10,267 nucleotides of DNA from Pleurotus ostreatus/Saccharomyces cerevisiae fusant. Its lineage: Eukaryota > Opisthokonta. The notes beneath the pieces were generated by a model that had not been told where the DNA came from, ran no database searches, and was given only the letters and a program-made list of their open reading frames with translations. The DNA is taken from NCBI GenBank assembly GCA_024196135.1, contig JAMQCK010001264.1:1-10267 (forward strand). Reading direction: 5' to 3'. The translations under genes and the position numbers were made by a program. This document shows, piece by piece, positions 1 through 8,124 of this stretch (positions are counted from its first letter, which is position 1; every line of letters starts with the position of its first letter).

Positions 1-201
1 GGTGCTGTCGGTGAACTGACGAGGGGCGAGGAGGAGCGGCGAACGCGCAGGCGGAGGGGACGCTGCGGGCAACGACGGGAGGGAGGGGGACGATGGGAGT
101 AGACGGAAAGAAGTGGTAAATAAACACGGGGACCGGGTCTCAAAAGGGAGCGTGAATTTGTAGAGAGCGACAAGACGAGGCGGTCCGCCAGCGTCAGCCA
201 T
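1..201 (-). other. Possible 5' portion or leader of a leftward gene
   Basis: Read on the minus strand, an ATG with A at 201 opens a frame with no stop for 67 codons, running off the left edge. It begins MADAGGPPRLVALYKF and then becomes rich in Ser, Pro and Leu. That composition is also what a pyrimidine-rich fungal 5' leader would give if translated, so the region could be promoter plus 5' UTR with the real start outside the window. The ATG context is weak (T at -3). I recognise no family. The sequence supports a leftward transcription unit only weakly. Confidence 0.22.
77..97 (+). other. G-quadruplex motif near left edge
   Basis: Four G-runs with short loops fit the strict G3+N1-7 rule: GGG, A, GGG, A, GGGGG, ACGAT, GGG. 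It lies on the plus strand, inside the pyrimidine-rich leader or coding region of the putative leftward gene. The G-rich strand would be that gene's template strand. Folding in vivo is not shown by sequence alone. Confidence 0.5.
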
Positions 202-1101
202 TCAGATGCGGTAATCTAATCTAATCTATCGCGTGATGAACCATGTGTTTCGCCGGGTTTTCCCGAAGTTCGACTTGACGCCTCGCCGACAGACGCGCAT
301 ATTCTGGGAGTTGCTTGGGAGGCTTTCGGTATAGCCCTAGCTAGTTTCCCTGGGCAGCAGAGGCGCAGGATTACCTGGAGAGAGGATCAGATAGCCCTCA
401 TCTTCACCAACCCAGGACCCTATGTGGGAAACAATCAAGCGGTGCCGAAGGGCACATGAACATGATGAAAGCAGTTCCCAAGCTGGGTTCGGCAGAAAAG
501 CGCTCTGTGCCGAAGTTGCAAGGCTACGATACTGCTCCAGCATGCAGCGCTCTCTGTGCGCTGTACAAGCTACAGCGACATGCAATGTATGGACGAGGCA
601 TATTTGCCTTGCAGCATGGACTTGCCAGTGAGGCTTTCATCGTACAGGTCGTGTATATGCCTTCCATAGCTAGTCTTTCTTCAGGCAATGTCGATGAGAC
701 TTCTGCGCGATGGGTAGATTAAGGGCCACGTCATCCAAGGGACATGGCCCCAACCGCAAAGAAACCGCGCCTGCACTGGCAGCGGTGGGTCTATGTAATG
801 TGGTCCAAATTCAGATGGTGCTGTGCGAGGCTACTCACCTAGTACCACCCTCATCCTCGCCGTCGTTCTCGCGCTCATCGTGCGGTAGCAGTACTGCAAA
901 GGCCCGATTGGAAACGCGTGTCGCTTCGCGCGCGCACCAATGAACACGGTTCATTGCCCCGAACTCATTCCACGCGCCAGTCCTCATTGACATGTCTCCC
1001 ACTGCAACGCACGCCCTGCATTCTCGAAAGCTTACCCTCCGTCTCCTGCAGCACCATTTGTATTCCACAAAGCACGTCCACCGAACATATCCAGCCTCTA
1101 T
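202..1101. other. Intergenic region, 3' flank of PIF1; no supported gene
   Basis: This 900-base stretch lies downstream of the PIF1 stop codon and must hold its 3' UTR. Short open frames exist on both strands, but none shows codon-position bias, recognisable motifs or a believable intron-exon model. A small direct repeat, three copies of TAATC, sits at 212-226. One ACGCGT (MCB-like) hexamer occurs at 914-919. Some donor-like sequences are visible on the minus strand (for example GTGAGT near 835), so an unrecognised short non-coding or degenerate transcript cannot be excluded. Confidence 0.5.
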
Positions 1102-3571
1102 CTAGCACTTAATCGTCTCCAGCGTCTTCACCCATTCGACCACCTTCGGATGCACCCGAACCTTGTTCTCGTCAAAGTTGAGGACCTGCAGCCCGTCCAG
1201 CGATGTGGCACGCGACAGCGCGACATACGCTTGTCCTGGTAAGGCGTTAATATTGCTCTCCTCGGAGATGGGGATGAAGTTGTTGTCGACGCAAAGAAAG
1301 TCACGTCGGCGGGAAAGGAAGTCATCTCGACGGCCATGACAGTCATGTCGACGATGACGAGTTGCTCATCAACGGTCATGAACACATACCCTTCTCGAAC
1401 ACCTTCCCCAAGTCCACCTTGACACGCGGCAGCGTCTGCCCCTGCGACTTGTGGATGCTCATAGCCCAGGCCAGAATCAAGGGAAGCTATGAACGCGTGA
1501 TGAGTTCACGGCCACGCGTTATTGAATCCTCGCCTTCTTCCACCGTTGGCCAAAATCACTCACCTGCGTCCTGCTCGCCTGGATCTCCCCATTCGGCAGC
1601 TCGACCTTGAAGGTATCCGGCATGACCAGCATCTCCCGCGTCCCATGCGGCGTGATGAACTCCACGACGGGATAGCGCTTGCTAGGTACGCCTGCCGTTT
1701 GCTTCACCCCGGCTGTATTTTTTGTTAGCGCCACCGTCGGTCTGCATGCTAGAACCACCCTCACCTTGTTGTTGCTTCTTCTGCATCCCCGCCCTTGCAT
1801 CCTTCGGGTCGTCGCTTGTCATATCGCCCGAGTACGTCGCCGGGTCCTCAAACCGTATGACGCGGCCCATGCTGCCATTCACCAGCGTCTCGTCGTAGTT
1901 CTTGATCAGCATGACCTTCGAGAAGGGGATTGTTTAGCGGTGGGCTTCGACACTGCAGTGCATGCTACACATACCTGAGCCGTCTCCCGCAAAACAACAT
2001 CGCGGGGACACATAAAGTTGTTGAGCAGCTTCTCGCGCTGGTCGCCCTGTGCGGTGCCGCCCTCGACGGCGCGGAAGGTCAAGGGCTCGGACCTCAACTG
2101 GTTCATGCGCCGCCGATTCGCCATGTCCACGTCTTCACGGCGGGGAAATCTGGTCTTTGTTAGCTTGCGCATCGCTCGCGAGATATAGGAGAACATACAG
2201 CTCCGTTGCATCGACGCCATCCTCGTACGTTACAGGACGCGACAGCGACTTGAACCTGGCGATCGAGTGACTCGACAGACGACCGAAGCGCATCTCGTTC
2301 AGCATGTCGACGAACTCTGAAACCGACGTCAGCATTGGCGATATGGTGTAGAACACCCTCGTACCCTGGTCGGTTTGTCGGAAAACCTTGGTGAGATTGA
2401 AGGTGCGCTTGATGGTTTGCTTCCAGAGCGTAGCCTCGAACGCAAACTTCGGTGTTCCAGCTTTGGAGACTGGCGGCAATTGGAAGAAATCACCAGTCAC
2501 AATGACCTTGTCAGAGCGTCAGCGAAAGGCAAACCACTGCTTAACTGTTTGACATACCTGGATTCCACCAAACGGTTCTGCGCGCTTGCGCAACAACTGA
2601 CCTATGCGCGCGAGCTTGTCGAACAGATCACCGTCGACCATAGATACTAAAGCTCGTTAGCGCATACATCGACAATTCGCAGTAAAGCAACGTACTTTCA
2701 TCGATGATCAAGACCTTCGTCCTGAGCCAGCGATTCATGGCCTTCTTGTTCTTCCTGATCTTCGTGGCAAGGTCCTCGGCGGACTCTATGCCCAATCCAA
2801 TGCCTCCAAAAGAGTGAATGGTAACACCACCAATGTTGCACGCGGCAATGCCTAACTCGCGCATATATTAGCTTGATTACGGGGTAGGGAGGAGAATAAC
2901 GCACCAGTAGACGCAGTGATAGCTACGGCGTCCGGGATCTTCGAGTGCTTCTTCCTCAACGACTTGATGATCTCGCGCAGCAATACGGACTTTCCGGTAC
3001 CTGCACCATCATCAGTCACAAACTATGCCCATATATGCGCAAGATACGCACCTGCACTACCAGTGTAAAAGACACTGTTGCCCTCTTCTACCAGTCTCAA
3101 AATCTGCGTCTGCTCATCGCTGAGGAATACGCCAGCAAGTGCCTTCTTCGACGATCCTGCTGTCGAGGGTCCGTTGATGCTACGCACACCCGTCGACGTC
3201 TTCGCGCTTGACAGCGACTTTGCAGCGTCCTGCCTCCACTGCGATGGCAATTGCCTTGGCTTCTTCGCCGCCGGTGCGTCCTCTATGTCGGTGGCGCTCG
3301 GGCGCTTGCTCAGATTCGTCGCGCTCGGGTTCGCATGCAGAGGAGCCGGCTGCGCATTCCGTCGATCGTCCAGTGACGCCTTCCCACTAAGCGCCTCCTC
3401 GATATCTTTCAGCCTCTTCGCGCGCTGTTCGTCCTTCGTGAGAGTCTTGGCTTTGGGAGCTGCCTGCGGCGGTGGCCAGTTGATCGCGCTATCCTGGGTA
3501 CCCTGCGAGCCTGAGGACGACGAGAACTCGCGCTTGAGCGTTCGAAGGCCCGATTGTGCTGTCTTCGACAT
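1102..3571 (-). CDS. PIF1: PIF1-family 5'-3' DNA helicase (11 exons, 608 aa)
   Basis: ATP-dependent 5'-3' superfamily 1B helicase. Known members keep nuclear and mitochondrial DNA intact, act at telomeres and replication forks, and unwind G-quadruplexes. Exons in transcription order: 3571-3052, 3000-2905, 2851-2696, 2646-2558, 2506-2365, 2316-2199, 2149-1975, 1915-1765, 1712-1564, 1486-1390, 1235-1102; they total 1827 nt. Motifs: Walker A GSAGTGKS at 171-178 (Lys177); motif Ia TASTGIAA near 202; Walker B LIIDE with D256/E257; the PIF1 signature from about 259 to PFGGIQ at 282-287; GDFFQLPP at 292-299; VFRQTDQEF at 328-336; SIHKSQGQ at 542-549; QAYVALSRA at 566-574. Residues 1-165 are low-complexity with a bipartite-NLS-like KR-x12-KKPR (89-106). 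The start is the first in-frame ATG after an upstream TAG; only a TTG at 3634 lies between. Length is near that of human PIF1. This is a cellular PIF1, not a Helitron helicase: no Rep domain is present. Confidence 0.96.
1285..1367 (-). repeat. 21-nt-periodic degenerate tandem repeat inside the last PIF1 intron
   Basis: The last PIF1 intron (1236-1389, 154 nt) is about three times longer than most introns in the window. Most of the extra length consists of about four degenerate units starting at 1285, 1305, 1326 and 1347. On the plus strand they share a pattern close to gTCGaCG-n9-AGTCAt, although the last copy is diverged. The intron has a standard GTATGT donor and a TTACCAG acceptor preceded by TTAAC. 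Its removal is required to join KVFEKG to QAYVALSRA. Confidence 0.55.
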
Positions 3572-3825
3572 GGCTGGCGGCGACGGGGACGACGATGAGG
3601 ACAAGAGCAAGACGTGTTCTGCATCCGCGTCCAAACGAAACTAATTTTCTCACGCAACGCGGTCACGAGGGTCGCGAATCCCACGTGCGGGGCTCACGGA
3701 CTTCAACTTAAACTCGAACTTCAACCTCGTTTGCCCATCCGCTCGCTCGGACACATTGTGATACGGTCGTCAAGTCATTAGTATGTGAGGTGGGGGGTGA
3801 GTATTATAGACTAGTAAATGTACTT
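3572..3825 (-). promoter_or_regulatory. Compact TIM44-PIF1 intergenic region carrying the PIF1 promoter
   Basis: Only 254 bases separate the TIM44 stop codon from the PIF1 start, and both genes run leftward. The stretch must therefore carry the TIM44 3' UTR and polyadenylation site as well as the PIF1 promoter and leader. A perfect CACGTG E-box sits at 3682-3687, 111-116 bases upstream of the PIF1 ATG. The TIM44-proximal part is AT-rich (TAAAAGTACATTTACTAG just after the stop on the minus strand), as expected around a fungal poly(A) site. I see no convincing TATA box for PIF1. Confidence 0.6.
3682..3687. promoter_or_regulatory. CACGTG E-box upstream of PIF1
   Basis: A palindromic CACGTG hexamer of the type bound by bHLH factors such as yeast Cbf1. 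It lies 111-116 bases upstream of the PIF1 ATG, within the short promoter interval. CYC3 has a matching hexamer at almost the same distance. Confidence 0.4.
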
Positions 3826-5422
3826 TTATAAATAAGCACGCGCGCTACGCCTCGCCATCTGGAATCATGAGTCAGTTGCGTTCTTGAAGGAACAGAGGGT
3901 CTGCTCACCTCGATGATCTTCCAGCCACCAGTGAGTTCATTGTCGAGCTCTTCCGGTACCCGAGTGATAGCCGCAGCGTACATGCACTGTTCGACCTTGT
4001 CCTCGGCACCGACAGCGACCTCGCCGGTCTTGATATTGCGGAAGAGCAAGACCTCCTGGGTGGCAAACTGAACGAGGTATACGGGGATATCGTTGTCCAG
4101 GATCTTGCCATCAGAGATCTATGCACAACGTTAACATAGATACAAGGTAATGGAGAATGCCTACTCACGTCGACTTGCCGAATGTCAAGCACCTTGCTCT
4201 CGCTAACCAAACCCTGCTTCAGGTAGTGCTCCATCGTCGCCCACAAGACATTGTAGGTGGCCTCGGAACACCAGTCCTTCAGCGCCTTCTGGTCCGCAGA
4301 CAAGTAGGCATCGACAACCTCCGGCACGATATACTCCCTCAACTCCCGCTCGAACTGCTCGCGGTCGAAGGTGGGGTCTATCGCCTTCATCATCCGCAAC
4401 ACCTGCGCCTGCTCCGTCTCCTCGAACCACGAGCCGATGGTGCTGGTGACGGAGCGCATCGTCGAGACGACCGGGTTCTCCGACTCGTCGTACGCTTGAC
4501 GCATGGACACGAAGGAGCGGAGAACGGGATTCTCCTCCTTCAACCGGTTCCACCGTTCTTGCCGCGGAGAATCCTTATGCAAGACGAGGGCCTCGCCGGC
4601 TTCCGGATTCTCAGTGACACGCTTGACGCCCGCGCGAGTCAAGCCGGCCTTCTCCAGGCGCTTTTTCCTGCGCAGACGGCGTGCCTCTTTCTCCTCGAAG
4701 CCGGCGTGCTTGGCGCTACCACTGTCGTCCAAAGCGTCAACGAGGGTTTCGGCAAAGGTCTTGTAGGCGGCGGTGTTGCGTATGGGCTCGGTGGACTTCT
4801 CTATGGTCGAGGAAACGGCGGCAGACGCGCGGGAGATCTGCAAAGGGTATGAGCTGCGGTCCGTACTTCACAATGCATACACGTACCGCACGCATGACCT
4901 CGCTCTCCTCCATAGACTTCAGCGCCTCACCGACAGCATCACCGACGCTGACACCAGTCTTCTTGAGCGCATCGGCAGCAGCCCGTAATCGAGGGTTCTC
5001 CTTGATACTAGTCGTCAACTGTGGAGGTAGAGGATCTGGTAAGTACCCCAATCTAGCCCAACCGTAGCCACACAGCGCACCCTCGCCCTCTCATACGCAT
5101 CCCTCGCCCGCTTCATGGCCTCCGAGTCCTGGAACTTGTCCACGTCTCCCTGCAGCTGCTTCACATTGTCCTGCAGCTCCCGGTTCTTCCGCAACTCGTC
5201 CTTCAGCACGTCCACAAACGTCTGGAAGGGGGACTTCGGAGCCTCATCCCGCCGACTCGAGGACGAGTGGAAGGCGGCGCGGGATGACGAGTGGAAACCG
5301 GAGGAGCTCGGCGCAGCGACTGCTGCTGACCGCGCGGGCCTGGCGCGCGCGGTGGTAGCGACCCGACGTCCGCTTCGGAGAGCGCTGCGCGCAGCGACAG
5401 CCTGAAGATTACGGGGCAGCAT
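3826..5422 (-). CDS. TIM44: TIM44, mitochondrial inner membrane import motor subunit (5 exons, 461 aa)
   Basis: Peripheral matrix-side inner-membrane protein that tethers mtHsp70 to the TIM23 channel and drives presequence protein import. Exons: 5422-5081, 5018-4887, 4837-4169, 4118-3909, 3858-3826; they total 1386 nt. All four introns are phase 0 and 49-62 nt long. Residues 1-58 are Arg/Ser/Ala-rich without acidic residues, a typical matrix presequence. Residues 62-158 form charged amphipathic helices (FQTFVDVLKDELRKNREL). A basic patch, EARRLRRKKR, spans 209-218. The C-terminal Tim44 domain covers about 279-461 and includes IDPTF (311-315), the hallmark REYIVPEVVDAYLS (325-338), LKDWCSEA (344-351), and a GWKIIEMARRSA end. 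The length fits yeast (431) and human (452) proteins. The last exon codes only 10 residues plus the stop. The start is the only ATG giving the presequence. Confidence 0.97.
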
Positions 5423-5542
5423 GGTGGCGAGAAGTAAGGAATGGCGCGCTGACGACTTCGGAAGTGCAGCGAATTCACTCGCATTCGCCGGTGATCGAGC
5501 TTTGGCCTTGTTTGCGAATTACATAGGGAGTTCCCACGGCCC

Positions 5543-5547
5543 ATTGG
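5543..5547 (-). promoter_or_regulatory. CCAAT box upstream of TIM44
   Basis: The minus strand reads GAGCCAATGGG here, placing a CCAAT pentamer 121-125 bases upstream of the TIM44 ATG and in the sense orientation. CCAAT boxes bind the HAP (NF-Y) complex, which controls many nuclear genes for mitochondrial proteins in fungi. A role here is inferred from position and gene function only. Confidence 0.4.
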
Positions 5548-6526
5548 CTCGGACCTCTACCTTTCCTTTGATCCCACCACAGAGGGTAAGTGATGCCGGA
5601 AAGATATCTGTCGCGTCCTCGGCATACAGAGGCTGGATGAGACATCGAAACAGAATCTTAGCACCGAGTGACTGGTTATACCGCACCCTGATAGGTTCAG
5701 CGGGCCGACTCATGTACTAGCCGCATCGTGCGCAGGCCGCTCAGTCCTCTAATGAGTCATTCACTATTTAACCCTCTAGCTACATGTCATCCTATGCTTG
5801 AGGTCTCTGTTAAATGCTTGTCTTCCGAGCCAGCAAATGTACGAACATGGATCACGGGACATGTTCAACTTTCGGCAAACGCCGCCTGCGGTTGAACTTA
5901 GCGAAACAGATTGGAGCAGAGCCCACTGGCACCTCCCTCTTCTGCTCTTACCTGCTAGGCCTCTCCGCAGATCAATTGGCGGGAGGAAACAATCTATAAC
6001 CTTAGGGGTGTCCTTTGTGAATTGTAGAAGGCCCACCGAAATCCGTCCAGCGCTCAGTTTGCAGACGGCTTGGGAACGCTTCCCTTCAGAGTCTTGCAAA
6101 GCACAGCATACCAGAGGCCAAGCCCTTTCATCGTCTCCTGCGTCAGCTAGGCCGCTCTAAGGAGCTCAAGTAACATACTGCAACGATGATAGCATCTCGC
6201 CGCCTGTTTATACTTATGCGTCGTCGAGACTGACCAGCTCAATGCATTGGTGGCAACCCGACCGCGAGTCAGCACATTGCACTTTCTACAACAGGAACGT
6301 CGCTGATACCTCATTATACTTGGCGTCTATAATCTCTCACTTCCTTCCCTGAGACAGCGACTACTCCCGGGACACACTCGCCGCTCAACGGAGACAAGCC
6401 TGCACAATCTCCGAGCTGAGACTGCCCCTTCCTTGGCCTTCGAAGTTAAGAAACGTTCTCGCCGCTACGGCGCGCAAAGTCCGTCTGTCAGTGATCAGTA
6501 TAGCAGTGATGTTCCTGTGTGTTTTT

Positions 6527-6652
6527 GAAAACCGGAGGATATCGTTGAAAACCGGAGGGTATCGTTGGGATCTCGGAGGTTCGCGTTGGAAGACCGGATA
6601 GCGGTTCTAGGATCTCGGAGTGTTGGGTTGGAAGACCGGAATTTGCGAAGAT
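6527..6652. repeat. Degenerate 21-bp minisatellite, six units
   Basis: CCGGA/TCGGA cores recur with their CGG at 6533, 6553, 6574, 6595, 6616 and 6637, a spacing of 20, 21, 21, 21 and 21. Units alternate between GAAAACCGGAGG or GAAGACCGGA and GGATCTCGGAG, usually after GTTG. Read on the minus strand, the array codes heptapeptides alternating SGLP and SEI types, but no larger protein context supports coding. A further degenerate GAAGACCGGG copy lies near 6720. I do not recognise a known transposon family. Confidence 0.8.
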
Positions 6653-7045
6653 CTGATAGGCATGGGCACATTCATGGTGAGCACGGAGATAGCAAGAGGC
6701 CGCACCGAGTTGACGATAGAAGACCGGGTTGACCGGGGAAGGAAACAAAGTGCCAGTGCTCTAGGAAGAGCTCACCGACTTGCAGACCGCCAGACCTTGC
6801 TCACGAACTTCCGACCAGGGATGAGTGATGACGTCCTGATATCCATTATACAAGTGTAGAAGTGTAGTAAGTTACAAAGCGCTCTAAGTCATGCAAGGTA
6901 CCTATCGTGAAGGGGGCGTACTTTTGAGCGCCAGGATATATGCTCCCGAGCTCGAAGAGGCGGTGAAGCTACGTAGTCTCCGCAAAGCTGATGCCCTCGC
7001 AACACCATCGCCGAAGCTCAGATGTCTTCGAAGGAGCGCAGGCTC

Positions 7046-8009
7046 TCAAGCCCTCGCAAACGGCGGCTTATCCTGCCGCCAACTCGCCCACGTCTCCTCC
7101 GTCGCCACCGATATCCGCTGCTGGATGCTCTTGATGCTATCGAGCGCCGGCCGGACGTCAAGCGAGAACACGGGCGAGCCGTCGGGCTCGGGCGGCGCGG
7201 AGTAGTAGTCGATCACGTAGCGGACCTCCTCGCCGGTCTTGGGGCGGCGGACGATCCAATCGTGGCGGTCGAAGGGGGGTTCGGTGCTGGGAGGGGGTAG
7301 TTGTGAGCATGGTGATGGATGAAGGAGAGGGAAGGGATAGGGAGAAGAAGGATGAGGAAACGGGAGGGGGGAAGGTTTAGGAAAGGAGGGAGAGACGTAC
7401 TTGAATCGCATGGGCAGTAGCCACCCAGCGAACATCCATAACCGCGCCTTTGGTGACATCTGCCCGGGCTTGCCTGTAAACCGTGCAAGCTGGACCTCAT
7501 CATCGCTAGCAATGCCTTCAGCAACCAGGTCCACCCGAAATACCACCCACTCACCCATTCGCGCGCTTCTCCCACTTCAGCACCTCCTCCCACGCCGCCT
7601 CGTTCAAGAAATTATGGATATGCACCATCGTCTCCACATGCTCCTCCGGCGTCTCCCACCCCTTCCTCACCAGCGCATTATAGAACTGCTGCGGCGACGG
7701 GTACTCCCACGTCTCCGCCTGGTCCCTCGGGATCGTCGACTGAGTGCGTTCCGTGGGTAACGCCACAGCTTGCGCGGGCGCGGGCGCTTGCGAGAGATTC
7801 GGCATGTTGTTCAGCGGGTTCACGCCGTCGTGGTCAATCGGGCACTTCGCCGGCGCGTCCGCTGCTGGAGCTTTCTTCGCGGGCAGCGCGCTGTGGTCGA
7901 TCGGGCAGCCGCCAGCCTTGGCGGCCTTCATGGCTTCGTGGTCAATGGGGCAGGCGCCCGCGGAGGTGGAGGCGGCGGGGGCGCTGGGGGAGGACGCTGA
8001 CTGGCCCAT
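7046..8009 (-). CDS. CYC3: Cytochrome c heme lyase / holocytochrome c synthase (3 exons, 266 aa)
   Basis: Attaches heme covalently to the CXXCH cysteines of apocytochrome c in the mitochondrial intermembrane space; it is bound to the inner membrane. Exons: 8009-7555, 7505-7401, 7286-7046; they total 801 nt, with introns of 49 and 114 nt. The N-terminal 70 residues carry three CPIDH motifs at 20-24, 35-39 and 56-60, matching the Cys-Pro heme regulatory motif. The catalytic domain includes STIPR (91-95), W101-[13 protein letters not shown] (109-118), IHN with His132 (aligned by eye to heme-binding His154 of human HCCS), EVLKWEK (142-148), LARFTGKPG (158-166), SPKAR (169-173), PFDRHDWIV (191-199), VRYVIDYY (208-215) and LDVRPALDS (229-237). 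No cleavable presequence is evident, as usual for the family. Length matches yeast (269) and human (268). KFNT-type wording favours CYC3 over the cytochrome c1 enzyme CYT2, but single fungal enzymes can serve both. The ATG context (G at -3 and +4) is strong. Confidence 0.96.
7287..7400 (-). other. Long pyrimidine-rich intron 2 of CYC3
   Basis: This 114-nt intron has a GTACGT donor and a CCTCCCAG acceptor. Its removal joins LLPMRF to [11 protein letters not shown]. On the sense (minus) strand most of it is nearly pure C and T, so the plus strand shows a long purine tract from about 7310 to 7397. The tract has three closely spaced GGG runs and a further GGG plus GGGGGG. No clear CTAAC-type branch point stands out. 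Confidence 0.7.
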
Positions 8010-8118
8010 GGCGAATCAGGTGCGAGGGATTTGCAGGTGAGGGAGGATGGAAGAGTGCGAGCGGGACGTCTGCGGCGGCGAGCACCGCGGGCAGCCCCGG
8101 GCCGAAAACTGAACGTCG

Positions 8119-8124
8119 CACGTG
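8119..8124. promoter_or_regulatory. CACGTG E-box upstream of CYC3
   Basis: On the minus strand this reads ATCACGTGC, fitting the RTCACRTG consensus of yeast Cbf1. It lies 110-115 bases upstream of the CYC3 ATG. Cbf1-type factors influence respiratory genes in yeasts; that link is established there and inferred here. Confidence 0.45.

Larger units (their letters stand above)
5423..7045. other. CYC3-TIM44 intergenic region; no supported gene
   Basis: This 1.6 kb stretch holds the TIM44 promoter and leader (right of 5422) and the 3' flank of CYC3 (left of 7046). Open frames such as 5798-6160 (plus) and 5776-6099 (minus) have no codon-position bias or recognisable motif. The only structured element I see is the 21-bp minisatellite at 6527-6652. 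Around 6200-6400 the plus strand has TATA-like stretches followed by a pyrimidine-rich run, which could be a cryptic promoter or the remnant of a lost gene. Base composition is less GC-rich than the coding regions. Confidence 0.5.

Noticed and set aside
1236..3051. Apparent frameshifts and stops across the helicase
   Set aside because: Every break has matching GT donor and AG acceptor sites and restores a conserved PIF1 motif when joined. They are introns, so the gene is intact rather than a pseudogene.
3572..3634. Upstream extension of PIF1 from a TTG codon
   Set aside because: It is not an ATG, the added residues are acidic and Ser/Pro-rich rather than a presequence, and a TAG lies just upstream in frame. 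The ATG at 3571 has G at -3.
3078..3644. 188-aa open frame on the plus strand
   Set aside because: Antisense shadow of PIF1 exon 1; no independent motif or promoter.
4157..4852. 231-aa open frame on the plus strand
   Set aside because: It is the antisense shadow of the large third exon of TIM44, whose minus-strand reading is clearly the real protein.
5656..5710. tRNA-like stretch with an A-box-like TTAGCACCGAGTGACTGG and a B-box-like GGTTCAG
   Set aside because: The acceptor and T arms cannot be paired and the B-box lacks the conserved end, so no cloverleaf forms.
5798..6160. 120-aa plus-strand open frame between TIM44 and CYC3
   Set aside because: No recognisable domain, no coding bias, and an equally long minus-strand frame over the same bases. 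I could not build an exon model around it.
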